Source of the DNA: Chryseobacterium sp. BLS98
Lineage (GTDB): Bacteria > Bacteroidota > Bacteroidia > Flavobacteriales > Weeksellaceae
DNA: 64,000 bases
Reading direction: 5' to 3'
NCBI RefSeq assembly: GCF_001045445.1
Contig: NZ_LFNF01000002.1
Coordinates: forward strand, 620,001-684,000
Each line of letters begins with the position of its first letter. The stretch's first letter is position 1. The position numbers and the translations under genes were made by a program. The notes under the pieces are model-generated. The model ran no database searches, had not been told where the DNA came from, and saw nothing but the letters and a program-made list of their open reading frames with translations. Below, one piece after another: positions 17,089 to 25,310 of this stretch.

Positions 17089-17245
17089 GAGACATTATTT
17101 TCTTATTGCTTGCCAAAACAAGGTTATTTTTCTGTGCCTCTACATTAATTTTCTGAGCAATTTTTTCAACTTTCTTGCCCACACTCAGATGATAAGAATC
17201 TGTGACTTTTATCTGTATATTTTTAGCTGTTTTGATGATGGCCAT
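17075..17245 (-). CDS. 56-aa VgrG-tail-like small protein
   Basis: A short ORF packed between vgrG and the DUF2931 gene: it starts 1 nt after the vgrG stop and overlaps the next ATG by 14 nt. The protein starts MAIIKTAKNIQIKV and continues YHLSVGKKVEKIAQKINVE. Its strand-turn pattern (VGKKVEKIAQ, INVEAQ, LVLASNKKI) resembles the repeated strands in the VgrG C-terminus (ITAGKEISISAGE), so it may be a detached piece of spike beta-prism or a delivery tag. I chose ATG 17245 over an upstream ATG at 17272 because that one would overlap vgrG by 26 nt. Tight packing supports a real gene; function is inference. Confidence 0.65.
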   Translation of the reverse strand: MAIIKTAKNIQIKVTDSYHLSVGKKVEKIAQKINVEAQKNNLVLASNKKIMSHGNK

Positions 17246-17246
17246 A

Positions 17247-19178
17247 TCAGAAAAGTTTTGATTTTTCGGCACTGTTGAATTCCACGATCTTACCGCTCTG
17301 CATCGTCATGTTTTCAAGTTCGCTGAACATGGATATTTCCCCGGCTATTTCATTGGATGTTTCAGACTGTCTTCTGAATTCTTTTTCCACCATCTCTGTT
17401 CTTGTGTCCGAAGATTCGCGGATATCACCTGAAGCTGTCTGTACAATGTCTTTTCCGGCTGTAGAAATGATACTGTTATTGGCAGAACTGTTGATTCCTT
17501 CTCCTGCACTGATCGAAATTTCTTTTCCTGCCGTTATATTGATGTTATCTCCGGCATTCAGCGTGAAGTTTTTAGGGGCTTTCATGCTTATATTGCCGGC
17601 TCCATCCATGAAATAGATGTTTCCGCTCGGATCCATGATCTTCACACTTCCTTCTTCATCATTCATTAAAATCCTGATTCCGCTTCTGGTCTGGATAGAT
17701 TTCAGATGATTATTGACACCTCCTCCTAAAGCAACCCCGCCGTGGAACATTCCTCCCATTACAAAAGGTCTGTCCGGATGGCTGTGGACAAAGTTAACCA
17801 TCACCTGATCTCCCACTTCGGGAATGGCGACATAGCCCCTGTTTTGTGTGATCTGATCCGTTCCTCCCGCATCCGGGCTCATCATCCTGATAAAATGGGT
17901 GGTATCACTGGTCTGCCAGTCGAACTGCACCTGTATCCTGCCCTGTCCTTCGGGATCTGTATTGGATATTACCACTGCAGTTTGCGGTTCTGCTTTGGGG
18001 ATTTTATATTCCGGTCTCGGAAGGAATCCTGTATCTGCTGCAATTCCTGCAAAGCTTCCTTTATAATGGCCTATAGTGTCGATCTCATGCTCAGCTTCTG
18101 TGATCATGATTCTTGTAAAATAAGAGGTTTCATTGGAGTCCTGCTTCCGCATCTGAACATCTGCAATACATCCGGGGTGAAGGAATGGAACCGTTGTATT
18201 TCCTGAAATGGAAAAAACGTTCACAGCTGCACTTCCCGAGGCACTCTTCTGCGAGTATTCCACATCGAGATGGGTGGATGCTTTGATAGGAGCTATCTGA
18301 AGCGCAGGAGTCTTGTAAATACTGTTGTTATGCTCATAAGCTGTCTTCGCTATATCACTTACATGCTGAATAGGCGTTGAACCGGAAGTAAGCTTCTCAT
18401 TTTTATTGCTGTTGTAGCCGTAAAACTGAGGTTTGGTATGGATGGCTTTCAGTTCAACTTTAATATCGTTGGCACTGCTTCCGTACGTCAGGATAATCGG
18501 CTTGTTCTGAGGTGGAAGTTTTCCGAAATGAAGCACTTCGCCGTCATAAAAAAACTGTTCACCATAGGCTTCAGCCATTCTTGCCAGATAATTGTAGTGA
18601 GTCTCGTCGTACTGACTGCTATAGATAATCTGCGAGAAATTATTGGCATCGACCCTGATATCAAAGCGGCTTTTATCAATTCCCTGCTTGATAACCTCTT
18701 CTGCAATGATACCGATATTGACTGGCTGGCTTCCTCCAAAACTCTGGATATGAGAAGCACCATCCAGAAGAATGGTAGGGCTGCATCCTGTAAGCACAAT
18801 ATTCCCCAGGCTCATTTTTTCCTGGCTGAAAGCTACTCCGGTAATGATGCCCACAAATGTCCTTTCCGGGCTGTTATCTATATCTTTATAGGAAATGACT
18901 GCAGTGAGGCGTTTTCCAAGAAATTTATTGGCATCTTCCAACGAATGGGTCTGGCGGCCCCCTAAAGTATCATGAGCCAGGGTAAGGGTAAATTCATGAT
19001 GGCGCTGGGTACTTTGTTTAAGTTTAAAATGCTTATAAAATTTGATAATCTTTCCTTCTATAACCAGGGAAAGTTTTACCAGACGGTTGATACCGGCATG
19101 ATGATTTTCGGTTACCCCGTCTGCATTTTGTGACGGTCGAAAAGCTTTTCCGCTTGAGTTTTCTGGTGTAGTAGACAT
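17247..19178 (-). CDS. vgrG: type VI secretion spike protein VgrG
   Basis: A 643-aa VgrG (TssI). The first ~390 residues form the gp27-like base. Residues about 400-480 form the gp5-like OB fold, with AVVISNTDPEGQGRIQVQF and the hallmark GDQVMVNFVHSHPDRPFVMGG. Residues about 500-590 are a beta-prism with repeated NITAGKEISISAGE-type strands; the last 50 residues are charged and may be a cargo-docking tail. No enzymatic C-terminal extension is seen, so toxicity must come from separate cargo. It follows hcp across a 158-nt gap holding an intrinsic terminator and a weak promoter-like element, and leads the cargo genes. Confidence 0.95.
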   Translation of the reverse strand: MSTTPENSSGKAFRPSQNADGVTENHHAGINRLVKLSLVIEGKIIKFYKHFKLKQSTQRHHEFTLTLAHDTLGGRQTHSLEDANKFLGKRLTAVISYKDIDNSPERTFVGIITGVAFSQEKMSLGNIVLTGCSPTILLDGASHIQSFGGSQPVNIGIIAEEVIKQGIDKSRFDIRVDANNFSQIIYSSQYDETHYNYLARMAEAYGEQFFYDGEVLHFGKLPPQNKPIILTYGSSANDIKVELKAIHTKPQFYGYNSNKNEKLTSGSTPIQHVSDIAKTAYEHNNSIYKTPALQIAPIKASTHLDVEYSQKSASGSAAVNVFSISGNTTVPFLHPGCIADVQMRKQDSNETSYFTRIMITEAEHEIDTIGHYKGSFAGIAADTGFLPRPEYKIPKAEPQTAVVISNTDPEGQGRIQVQFDWQTSDTTHFIRMMSPDAGGTDQITQNRGYVAIPEVGDQVMVNFVHSHPDRPFVMGGMFHGGVALGGGVNNHLKSIQTRSGIRILMNDEEGSVKIMDPSGNIYFMDGAGNISMKAPKNFTLNAGDNINITAGKEISISAGEGINSSANNSIISTAGKDIVQTASGDIRESSDTRTEMVEKEFRRQSETSNEIAGEISMFSELENMTMQSGKIVEFNSAEKSKLF

Positions 19179-19245
19179 ATTTTATAAAGTGATTTGTGTT
19201 AAAATGTGTATATTATTCATCCAATCGGGAATTTTTGAGAATAAA

Positions 19246-19278
19246 CAAAGATTCCTTGCTAGAAAATAGTGTTCACAA
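19246..19278 (-). promoter_or_regulatory. possible vgrG promoter
   Basis: On the minus strand TTG (19278-19276) is followed 22 nt later by AATCTTTG (19253-19246), a 5-of-6 match to TAnnTTTG at acceptable spacing. It lies between the hcp terminator and vgrG. Confidence 0.35.
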
Positions 19279-19289
19279 CAGGTAAAAAA

Positions 19290-19311
19290 AGACCGTCTTG
19301 AGGGACAGTCT
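19290..19311 (-). terminator. intrinsic terminator between hcp and vgrG
   Basis: AGACCGTC (19290-19297) and GACAGTCT (19304-19311) form an 8-bp stem with one G-U pair; read on the minus strand it is followed by seven Ts. It should stop most hcp transcripts before vgrG. Confidence 0.8.
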
Positions 19312-19336
19312 CTTTGTATTTTGTACTATTCCGGGT

Positions 19337-19741
19337 CTAGCTTAATGGCCAGAACCCGTCATATAGTGAATTTCCATAGGTAATGCTTTCTGCGCTTACT
19401 ACAAAGCTTACCAGCATATTGTTGCTGTCGATCGCATCAAAATCCACTTCGTGGTGGATGACGTATCCGTTTTCCCATTTCAGGGTAATCAATGTTCCTT
19501 CTTCATGAGATTTATTGAATGTCACTTCACCGCTGGTCGGCTTATATTTACTGTTCAACAGACTTTCCAGAATATCCGATTTTTCGGTTGCCTCAATGGT
19601 TATTTTGATCAAAGCGTTCGATGGATCGGATGCTACACGTCCTGAAACATCTGTAGACCTTGATACATTATAGTTAAGTTTTAACAATTTTTGTCCTTCG
19701 CCTCCATTGAATTTTAAGATTCCTCTTGAATTTCCTGCCAT
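19337..19741 (-). CDS. tssD: type VI secretion tube protein TssD/Hcp
   Basis: A 134-aa Bacteroidota-type Hcp. It begins MAGNSRGILKFNGGEGQKLLKLNY and carries YVIHHEVDFDAIDSNNMLVSF near its C-terminal third, both typical of the subtype-iii tube protein. Hcp stacks as hexamers inside the sheath and is used in large numbers per firing. It is the first gene of the island, with a TATCTTTG -7 element 52 nt upstream and its own terminator downstream, an arrangement that would give much more hcp than vgrG mRNA. Confidence 0.92.
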   Translation of the reverse strand: MAGNSRGILKFNGGEGQKLLKLNYNVSRSTDVSGRVASDPSNALIKITIEATEKSDILESLLNSKYKPTSGEVTFNKSHEEGTLITLKWENGYVIHHEVDFDAIDSNNMLVSFVVSAESITYGNSLYDGFWPLS

Positions 19742-19792
19742 ATTCTTACATTTTAATCATTAACGATTATACGATTCTTAAAGTTTGTCTAA

Positions 19793-19800
19793 CAAAGATA
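19793..19800 (-). promoter_or_regulatory. -7 element of the hcp promoter (TATCTTTG)
   Basis: Perfect TAnnTTTG match on the minus strand, 52 nt upstream of the hcp ATG. A -33 TTG at normal spacing is not visible. The rest of the gap to 19918 is AT-rich with nothing else recognised. Confidence 0.5.
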
Positions 19801-19918
19801 AACTTCATGCTCTAATTTAAAAAATTTTCACCCGAGAGATTTACATTTTGTAGTAATTCTACGACTTTTTTTCTACCCATCTTAAATAATAATTAAAAAA
19901 ATATAGTTTCTGCTTATT

Positions 19919-20215
19919 TTATACATGAGAATGAATATAAAAATGCTTGTAATAATAGGATATGACCATAATAGCCAGATTGACAACAACCAAGGCCATC
20001 AACACACCACTATATTTCCTTTTTTTATCTGTGAAGCTCACACCCAATGTCAAAAAAAACAGCAATAATGTATAGACTGCCGGGTACATATGAAAAGCTT
20101 CCGAGAATTTTCCTTCAAATACCAGCATAATAGCCCTCTGAGCGCCACATCCCAAACATTCTATTCCCAGGAATTTCTTGCTGGGACAGGTGAGCATAAA
20201 GTCTTCAATTTTCAT
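19919..20215 (-). CDS. DUF2752 small membrane protein
   Basis: A 98-aa DUF2752 protein: the signature CPSKKFLGIECLGCGAQRA (residues 10-28) with three cysteines, followed by two or three hydrophobic helices. Function unknown; family members are small inner-membrane proteins. The gene lies 8 nt downstream of the old-yellow-enzyme gene and is probably co-transcribed with it. Confidence 0.85.
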   Translation of the reverse strand: MKIEDFMLTCPSKKFLGIECLGCGAQRAIMLVFEGKFSEAFHMYPAVYTLLLFFLTLGVSFTDKKRKYSGVLMALVVVNLAIMVISYYYKHFYIHSHV

Positions 20216-20223
20216 TTTTTATG

Positions 20224-21276
20224 TTACGATGAAATTTTCGCCCTTGTATATTGATGGGGAAAGAAGCAGTCGGCCTTCATTTCAAATGAGCCCTGAACAG
20301 CAATATAAGGATTTCTTAAAATTTCTCTTGCTATAAATATAAGGTCTGCATCCTCTTTTTCCAATATTTCTTCGGCCTGCTCAACCTTAGTGATCAATCC
20401 CACCGCTCCGGTTCTTACCCCAGTCTCTTTTCTGACCTGTGAAGAAAAAGGAACCTGATATCCATCAAACACAGGTATTTTTGCTCCATGAATATTTCCC
20501 CCGCTTGAAACATCAACCAAATCCACGGAATGTTCTTTTAGCACCTTAGCAAGCTCTACACTATCATCAATATTCCATCCGTTTTCGGCATACTCAGTCC
20601 CGGAAATCCTTACAAAAAGGGCAGTATCTTCATTCAATACTTCATTAACGGCATCAACAATTTCTATCAGAAAACGGACCCTGTTTTCAAAACTTCCTCC
20701 ATATTCGTCTGTTCTGATGTTAGATAATGGTGATAAAAACTGGTGAATAAGGTATCCGTGTGCACCATGAATTTCTATAATATCGAATCCTGCCTTTACC
20801 GCTCTTTGGGCTGCATCTTTAAAATTCTGCACCTGTTCCCGGATTTCGCCGACAGTGAGGGGATGGGGAATCCTTTCAGAGGGATGATAAGGAATGCTGC
20901 TAGGAGCAACTGTTTCCCAGCCTTCTTCTACAGGAATCTGTATATTATTCCAAGTGGATCCTTTTCTCCCGGCATGGGCGAGCTGAATTCCTATTTTACT
21001 TTCTGAACGGGAATGGACAAAATCAACGATTTTTTTCAGTTCCTCTGCCTGATGATCGTTCCAGATTCCCATACAGTGGTTGGTGATTCTTCCCCGCGGC
21101 TCTACGCCTGTAGCTTCCACCATGATCAGTCCGGTTCCTCCTTGCGACCTGCTTCCGTAGTGTACAAAATGGAAATCATTGGCCATGCCATTTTCACAGG
21201 AATACATACACATGGGAGACATTACCCATCTGTTTTTCAATTCTACATTTCTAAATTTTATTGGTGTATACAGCAT
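20224..21276 (-). CDS. NADH:flavin oxidoreductase, YqjM-type old yellow enzyme
   Basis: A 350-aa FMN-dependent ene-reductase of the YqjM subfamily. Diagnostic features are SPMCMYS (Cys23, which tunes flavin redox, and Tyr25), QLAHAGRKGS, and the substrate-anchoring pair in EIHGAHGYLIHQF (His170, His173). Family enzymes reduce the C=C bond of alpha,beta-unsaturated carbonyls using NADPH; the native substrate is unknown. Cytoplasmic. It diverges from cdd across 104 nt. Confidence 0.93.
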   Translation of the reverse strand: MLYTPIKFRNVELKNRWVMSPMCMYSCENGMANDFHFVHYGSRSQGGTGLIMVEATGVEPRGRITNHCMGIWNDHQAEELKKIVDFVHSRSESKIGIQLAHAGRKGSTWNNIQIPVEEGWETVAPSSIPYHPSERIPHPLTVGEIREQVQNFKDAAQRAVKAGFDIIEIHGAHGYLIHQFLSPLSNIRTDEYGGSFENRVRFLIEIVDAVNEVLNEDTALFVRISGTEYAENGWNIDDSVELAKVLKEHSVDLVDVSSGGNIHGAKIPVFDGYQVPFSSQVRKETGVRTGAVGLITKVEQAEEILEKEDADLIFIAREILRNPYIAVQGSFEMKADCFFPHQYTRAKISS

Positions 21277-21380
21277 TTTATTTTTTTTGAATTTTCAATT
21301 TAATGGATGAATAAAAAAACATTGTCCAATTGGTGAAAAAGGAGTACTTTTAGCCCCCCTTTTTTAGTCATGACTAATAT

Positions 21381-21863
21381 ATGAAAAAAGACATACAGAT
21401 CAGTTACGAGCACTTTAAAAACAGCAGTGAACTGAGCGATATAGAAAAAAAACTGTTCGAGAGTGCCAAGCAGGCCCGTGAAAATGCCTATGCGCCTTAC
21501 TCGAACTTCCTTGTAGGATGTGCTGTTCTGCTGGAAAACGGCGAAATTTATTCAGGTAACAACCAGGAGAATGCTGCTTATCCATCGGGACTTTGCGCGG
21601 AAAGAACGACTCTTTTCTGGGTGGCTGCTAATTTTCCTGATGTAAAGGTTAAGAAGATTTTTGTAGTGGGAGGGCCAAGGGAATTCCATGAAAAAAATCC
21701 TCCGATTCCCCCTTGTGGAGCCTGCAGACAAAGTTTAATAGAATATGAAACGAAACAGAGCGAAAACATAGACCTTTATTTTTCAAGCATGAATGACGAG
21801 GTTGTGAAGGTGCATTCTATTAAAGATCTGTTGCCGTTTTATTTTGATTCATCATTTTTATAG
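21381..21863 (+). CDS. cdd: cytidine deaminase
   Basis: A 160-aa zinc-dependent cytidine deaminase that converts cytidine and deoxycytidine to uridine forms for pyrimidine salvage. The zinc site is fully present: CAE (72-74, with the catalytic Glu74) and PCGAC (111-115). Length fits the short, tetrameric type. A stop-abutting intergenic element begins directly after the stop codon, and the B12 riboswitch follows. Confidence 0.95.
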   Translation: MKKDIQISYEHFKNSSELSDIEKKLFESAKQARENAYAPYSNFLVGCAVLLENGEIYSGNNQENAAYPSGLCAERTTLFWVAANFPDVKVKKIFVVGGPREFHEKNPPIPPCGACRQSLIEYETKQSENIDLYFSSMNDEVVKVHSIKDLLPFYFDSSFL

Positions 21864-21990
21864 GGCGAAAAGCCAAAACAGCGAAAATGCCAATTATAGC
21901 TGATTAGATTGGTCAGCTATTTTACTTTTTACCATTTTGCTGTTTACTTTTTTGCCTTTTTACTCTTTTACCTTTTGTCATTTACCATTT
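21864..21990. repeat. stop-abutting palindromic intergenic element, copy A
   Basis: Starts at the base after the cdd stop codon. The first 23 nt (GGCGAAAAGCC..., 21864-21886) match 60955-60977 after sdhB at 20 of 23 positions. Internal pairing: AAACAGCGAAAATG (21876-21889) with CATTTTGCTGTTT (21933-21945), and ATAGCTGA (21896-21903) with TCAGCTAT (21913-21920). It probably also serves as cdd terminator. Confidence 0.6.
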
Positions 21991-21998
21991 TACCCTTT

Positions 21999-22028
21999 TT
22001 GTGAAATACATATAAAAAGTTATCTTTG
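21999..22028 (+). promoter_or_regulatory. promoter of the B12-uptake operon
   Basis: TTG at 21999-22001, 19-nt spacer, then TATCTTTG at 22021-22028: a full match to the Bacteroidota promoter (TTG-N17-23-TAnnTTTG). Transcription should start about 22035, at the 5' edge of the riboswitch. Confidence 0.75.
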
Positions 22029-22031
22029 CAA

Positions 22032-22185
22032 AAATTTTGGTTTCCAGCATATTGGAAATAATAGGGAATTGGGTGCGATGCCCAAACTGTCCCCGCAACT
22101 GTAAATCGCAATAAGATTTTCTGCAAAAAACCACTGTTCATACGGGAAGGTGCAGAAAGCGAAAGTCAGGAGACCTGCCAAAATT
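22032..22185 (+). promoter_or_regulatory. cobalamin riboswitch
   Basis: The 5' leader of the BtuB-like gene has conserved cobalamin-riboswitch blocks in the right order: GGGTGCGATGCCC (22071-22083), CCCCGCAACTGTAA (22091-22104), GAAGGTGCAG, and the B12 box AGTCAGGAGACCTGCC (22164-22179). Adenosyl- or methylcobalamin binding is expected to lower expression of the uptake genes. Between the aptamer and the ATG, TTACTTT and AAAGTAA can pair around a GGAGG (22209-22213), which may be the expression platform. Confidence 0.95.
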
Positions 22186-22227
22186 ATAATTAAAAACAGA
22201 TTACTTTCGGAGGAAAAGTAAAATAGT

Positions 22228-24087
22228 ATGGATATAAAAAGGTCTTTATTACTTCTTTGCTCGTCTTTTGGCAGCTTTCTTTTCGGACAGGAGAAAGCGG
22301 TTGACACTATTTATATTTTCGACAGCCAGATGAAAAAGGCAAAACTTTTTCACCCGGTCCGTACGATTACTCCTAAAGATATTGAGAAAAACTCGACCAA
22401 TCTTTCTGAGCTTTTACGTTTCCAGTCTTCAATTTACATTAAAGAAAACGGCCGCGGTGCTGTTTCTTCACCATCATTCCGGGGAACAACGGCTCAGCAG
22501 ACTGCTTTTGTGTGGAACGGAATTAATATCAACTCGAGCTTTTTAGGACAAGGGGATGTGAATAATATTCCTCTTTTCGGATATGATCAGATTGACATAA
22601 AAGCCGGCGGGGGAAGTGTTGTATACGGAAGCGGTGCTATCGGGGGAAGCATTCATTTAAATAATATTCTGGATTTCAACAAGGGTTTTAAAGCTTCGTT
22701 TTTTTCTGAGGTGGCTTCTTTTGATACGTATAATAATTTTGCACAAGCCGGTTTCAGCAATAAAAAATTAAGTATAAAGGTTTTGGGAAGCTATATAACC
22801 AGCCAAAATGATTATAAGGTTCCTGAATTTGTGGTAGGAAATACAGGATTCCACAATACTAACGGAAGATATTATAATACCTCAGTGAATATTGGTGTAG
22901 CATATAAAATTGCTGACCACCAGACTATTTCATGGCAGAATCAGATATTTGATGCTTCCCAGCATTATCCTATTTTCGAACTGAATGGTAATAAAACGAA
23001 ATATAAAGCACAGACTTTAAGAAGCCTTATTGCATGGGACATTCATAAAAGCAATCTTTCCAACAGCCTGAAAATGGCTTACACGGAGGATAATTTCCAG
23101 TATTTTTCGGACCTTAACCAGCCTAAGGCAAGTGGGGCAGACGGAAAGAATTACATTTTTAAAAATGATTTCAATTATTTCATCACTCCAAAGATCAACA
23201 TTAATGCAATTGGAGAATTTCAGGTGAACAAGGGTGAAGGCTATCAATCGGACAAAAATAACCAATCCGGAATTGGGGTTGTCAGCAGAAATGTAGGCTC
23301 TTTATCGGGTCTGATCAGATATTTTGCCACAAAAGACCTCCGTTTCGAAGCAGGAATTAAAAAAGATTTTGTAGAAGATATCTCTTCTCCCCTTCTGTAT
23401 TCTTTTTCCGGGAAATGGAATGCAGTGAAATGGTATCATATGGGGATTAATTTTTCAAAAAACTTCAGATATCCTTCTTTTAATGATCTTTACTGGCAGC
23501 CGGGAGGAAATCTGGATTTAGTTCCGGAAACTTCTATAAATATTGATATGAACCATGAGTTCAGCTTTGGAGATTTTAAGATTTCTCTAAGCCCTTATTA
23601 TATGGACATCAAAAATCTTATCAATTGGCTTCCAACCTCTTTTGGCTACTGGGCACCATTTAATACGTACAGGGTTGAATCTTATGGTTTGGAATCGCAG
23701 ATTACCTGGAATAAAACTTTCGGTAAGCATGCTTTGAGGCTGGACGGAGGCTACACGTATTCAAAATCGATCAACAAAGACACTGATATGCAGAGGATGT
23801 ATGTTCCAATGCACAAGGCAGTAGGAAATATAGAGTACGGCTATTCTTTATTTAAAGTATATGCTCAAGGGATGTTCAACGGTCTTACGTACACAACATC
23901 CGATGAAAAAAGATCTGCAGCAATTGATCCTTATTTTATTTTGAACGCCGGAATTTCTGCATCGCTTTTCAAGAAATATACTTTAGGATTTAAAGTAAAT
24001 AACGTTACGGATACCTATTACCAGACGGTATCTCTTTACCCAATGCCTAAGAGAAATTACAGTGTTTATGCAACAATTAATTTTTAA
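22228..24087 (+). CDS. TonB-dependent vitamin B12 receptor, BtuB-like
   Basis: A 619-aa outer-membrane TonB-dependent receptor. After a signal peptide come a TonB-box-like start, a plug domain with LRFQSSIYIKENGRG, SFRGTTAQQT and SVVYGSGAIGGSIH, and a beta-barrel ending in an aromatic terminal strand (RNYSVYATINF). Vitamin B12 as substrate is supported by the cobalamin riboswitch in its leader and by the downstream BtuG-like lipoprotein. It is shorter than many siderophore receptors, as expected for BtuB-type barrels. Confidence 0.9.
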   Translation: MDIKRSLLLLCSSFGSFLFGQEKAVDTIYIFDSQMKKAKLFHPVRTITPKDIEKNSTNLSELLRFQSSIYIKENGRGAVSSPSFRGTTAQQTAFVWNGININSSFLGQGDVNNIPLFGYDQIDIKAGGGSVVYGSGAIGGSIHLNNILDFNKGFKASFFSEVASFDTYNNFAQAGFSNKKLSIKVLGSYITSQNDYKVPEFVVGNTGFHNTNGRYYNTSVNIGVAYKIADHQTISWQNQIFDASQHYPIFELNGNKTKYKAQTLRSLIAWDIHKSNLSNSLKMAYTEDNFQYFSDLNQPKASGADGKNYIFKNDFNYFITPKININAIGEFQVNKGEGYQSDKNNQSGIGVVSRNVGSLSGLIRYFATKDLRFEAGIKKDFVEDISSPLLYSFSGKWNAVKWYHMGINFSKNFRYPSFNDLYWQPGGNLDLVPETSINIDMNHEFSFGDFKISLSPYYMDIKNLINWLPTSFGYWAPFNTYRVESYGLESQITWNKTFGKHALRLDGGYTYSKSINKDTDMQRMYVPMHKAVGNIEYGYSLFKVYAQGMFNGLTYTTSDEKRSAAIDPYFILNAGISASLFKKYTLGFKVNNVTDTYYQTVSLYPMPKRNYSVYATINF

Positions 24088-24100
24088 ACTTAAAAATATT

Positions 24101-25147
24101 ATGAAACTGACAAAACTTCTACATCTTCTTTTTGCTTTTACACTTCTTCTAGGCATTGTGTCCTGTAGCAGTGACAATACTATTGAGGAGCAGGAAATAT
24201 TCTACGGTAACGGCTTTTTAATCGCCAATGAAGGTTCTTTCGGAAAACCCGAGGCAGACGTAACATTTGTAAGCGCAGATCTAAGCCTTAAACAGGATAA
24301 TATTTTTGCATTTAATAACGGTGGTGCAAAGCTAGGTGATGTTCTACAGATGATTGCCTTCAATGGTGAAAATGCTTATCTGCTGTTAAATAATTCTAAT
24401 AAGATCCAGATTGCCAACCGTTCCAATTTTAAGGCTAACGGCCAAATTACCGCTGAACTTAATTCTCCCCGCTATATGGCTTTTGCCAACAATAATATTT
24501 ATGTAACGAATGATAAATATATGGGTGATAAATTTGTAAGCATTTACAGGGTTTCAGACCGTTCTTTCATCAAAAAAATTGCTTTCACGGATGCTGTCGA
24601 GAGAATTGTGGAAGCCGGAAACAATATCTTTGTACAGAATGCTTCTTTCGGTTTTGGAAATAAGATCACTTACATCAATACTTCTACTAACGAGGTTCAG
24701 TCTACGATCACTCTTCCTGCCGGAAACATCAACAAAATCATCTCCAACAATCAAAATGTTTACGCGGTTGCTGCAGATGCCGCTAATTCTTATATCTACC
24801 AGATATCAAGCACAGGAAGCATCACCAAAACAACTACTTTAACGGGGATTGCCGATGCAAAAAATCTTGAAATTTCCAACGGTAAATTCTATTTCACTTC
24901 AGGAAAGAAAGTATACGGAATGGATATGAGCGCTACAACGGCTCCTTCGTCACCATTATTCACTGTAGCGAACAGTGTTGATGACTATTCTGCCTTATAC
25001 GGATTCAGCGTAATCAACGATAAAATTTTCACGTCTGATTCTAACGGATTTACCCAGGACAGTAAAATTGTAGTTTACAACACTTCAGGAACTGTTATCA
25101 AATCATTTACTTCGGGGATAGGCTCAAATTCTGTTTACCCTAACTAA
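24101..25147 (+). CDS. surface lipoprotein, DUF5074/YncE-like beta-propeller, BtuG-like
   Basis: A 348-aa lipoprotein (lipobox LGIVSC, Cys22) followed by repeated strands of a beta-propeller of the DUF5074/YncE type (for example GGAKLGDVLQMI, SPRYMAFANNNIYVTND, GNINKIISNNQNVYAV). The same arrangement, a propeller lipoprotein encoded after a riboswitch-controlled BtuB, is known for BtuG in Bacteroides, which binds B12 at the surface. I infer the same role here. The start is the ATG 13 nt after the btuB-like stop; an upstream in-frame start would overlap that gene and spoil the signal peptide. A terminator follows. Confidence 0.82.
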   Translation: MKLTKLLHLLFAFTLLLGIVSCSSDNTIEEQEIFYGNGFLIANEGSFGKPEADVTFVSADLSLKQDNIFAFNNGGAKLGDVLQMIAFNGENAYLLLNNSNKIQIANRSNFKANGQITAELNSPRYMAFANNNIYVTNDKYMGDKFVSIYRVSDRSFIKKIAFTDAVERIVEAGNNIFVQNASFGFGNKITYINTSTNEVQSTITLPAGNINKIISNNQNVYAVAADAANSYIYQISSTGSITKTTTLTGIADAKNLEISNGKFYFTSGKKVYGMDMSATTAPSSPLFTVANSVDDYSALYGFSVINDKIFTSDSNGFTQDSKIVVYNTSGTVIKSFTSGIGSNSVYPN

Positions 25148-25209
25148 GAATTAATACTTCGGTATTATCATATAATTTTTTATTTTTTTTCATCATTTGT
25201 GTTTTTTTT

Positions 25210-25245
25210 CCGGTCGTTTCTTTGAAGAAGCGGCCGGATTTTATT
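25210..25245 (+). terminator. terminator of the B12-uptake operon
   Basis: CCGGTCG (25210-25216) pairs with CGGCCGG (25231-25237), extended by TTC/GAA, followed by ATTTTATTT. Confidence 0.75.
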
Positions 25246-25254
25246 TAAGAGGTA

Positions 25255-25293
25255 AAACGGTTATGGCGGGACTTTGTCCCGCCGTAACCGTTT
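25255..25293. terminator. long bidirectional hairpin between DUF5074 gene and cca
   Basis: An 18-bp stem (25255-25272 with 25276-25293) with a single G-U pair and a TTT loop; AAA at one end and TTT at the other allow termination in both directions. It lies between convergent genes. Confidence 0.85.
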
Positions 25294-25310
25294 ATATATT
25301 CTAAGCTTAA

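Noticed and set aside
17742..18965. Long open frames antisense to vgrG
   Set aside because: They mirror the codons of an unmistakable VgrG, have no family features and lack any upstream signal; shadows of a well-conserved gene.
6964..19741. Prophage or contractile tail-derived extracellular injection system
   Set aside because: No capsid, terminase, integrase, tail sheath or baseplate gene; hcp and vgrG types fit Bacteroidota T6SS.
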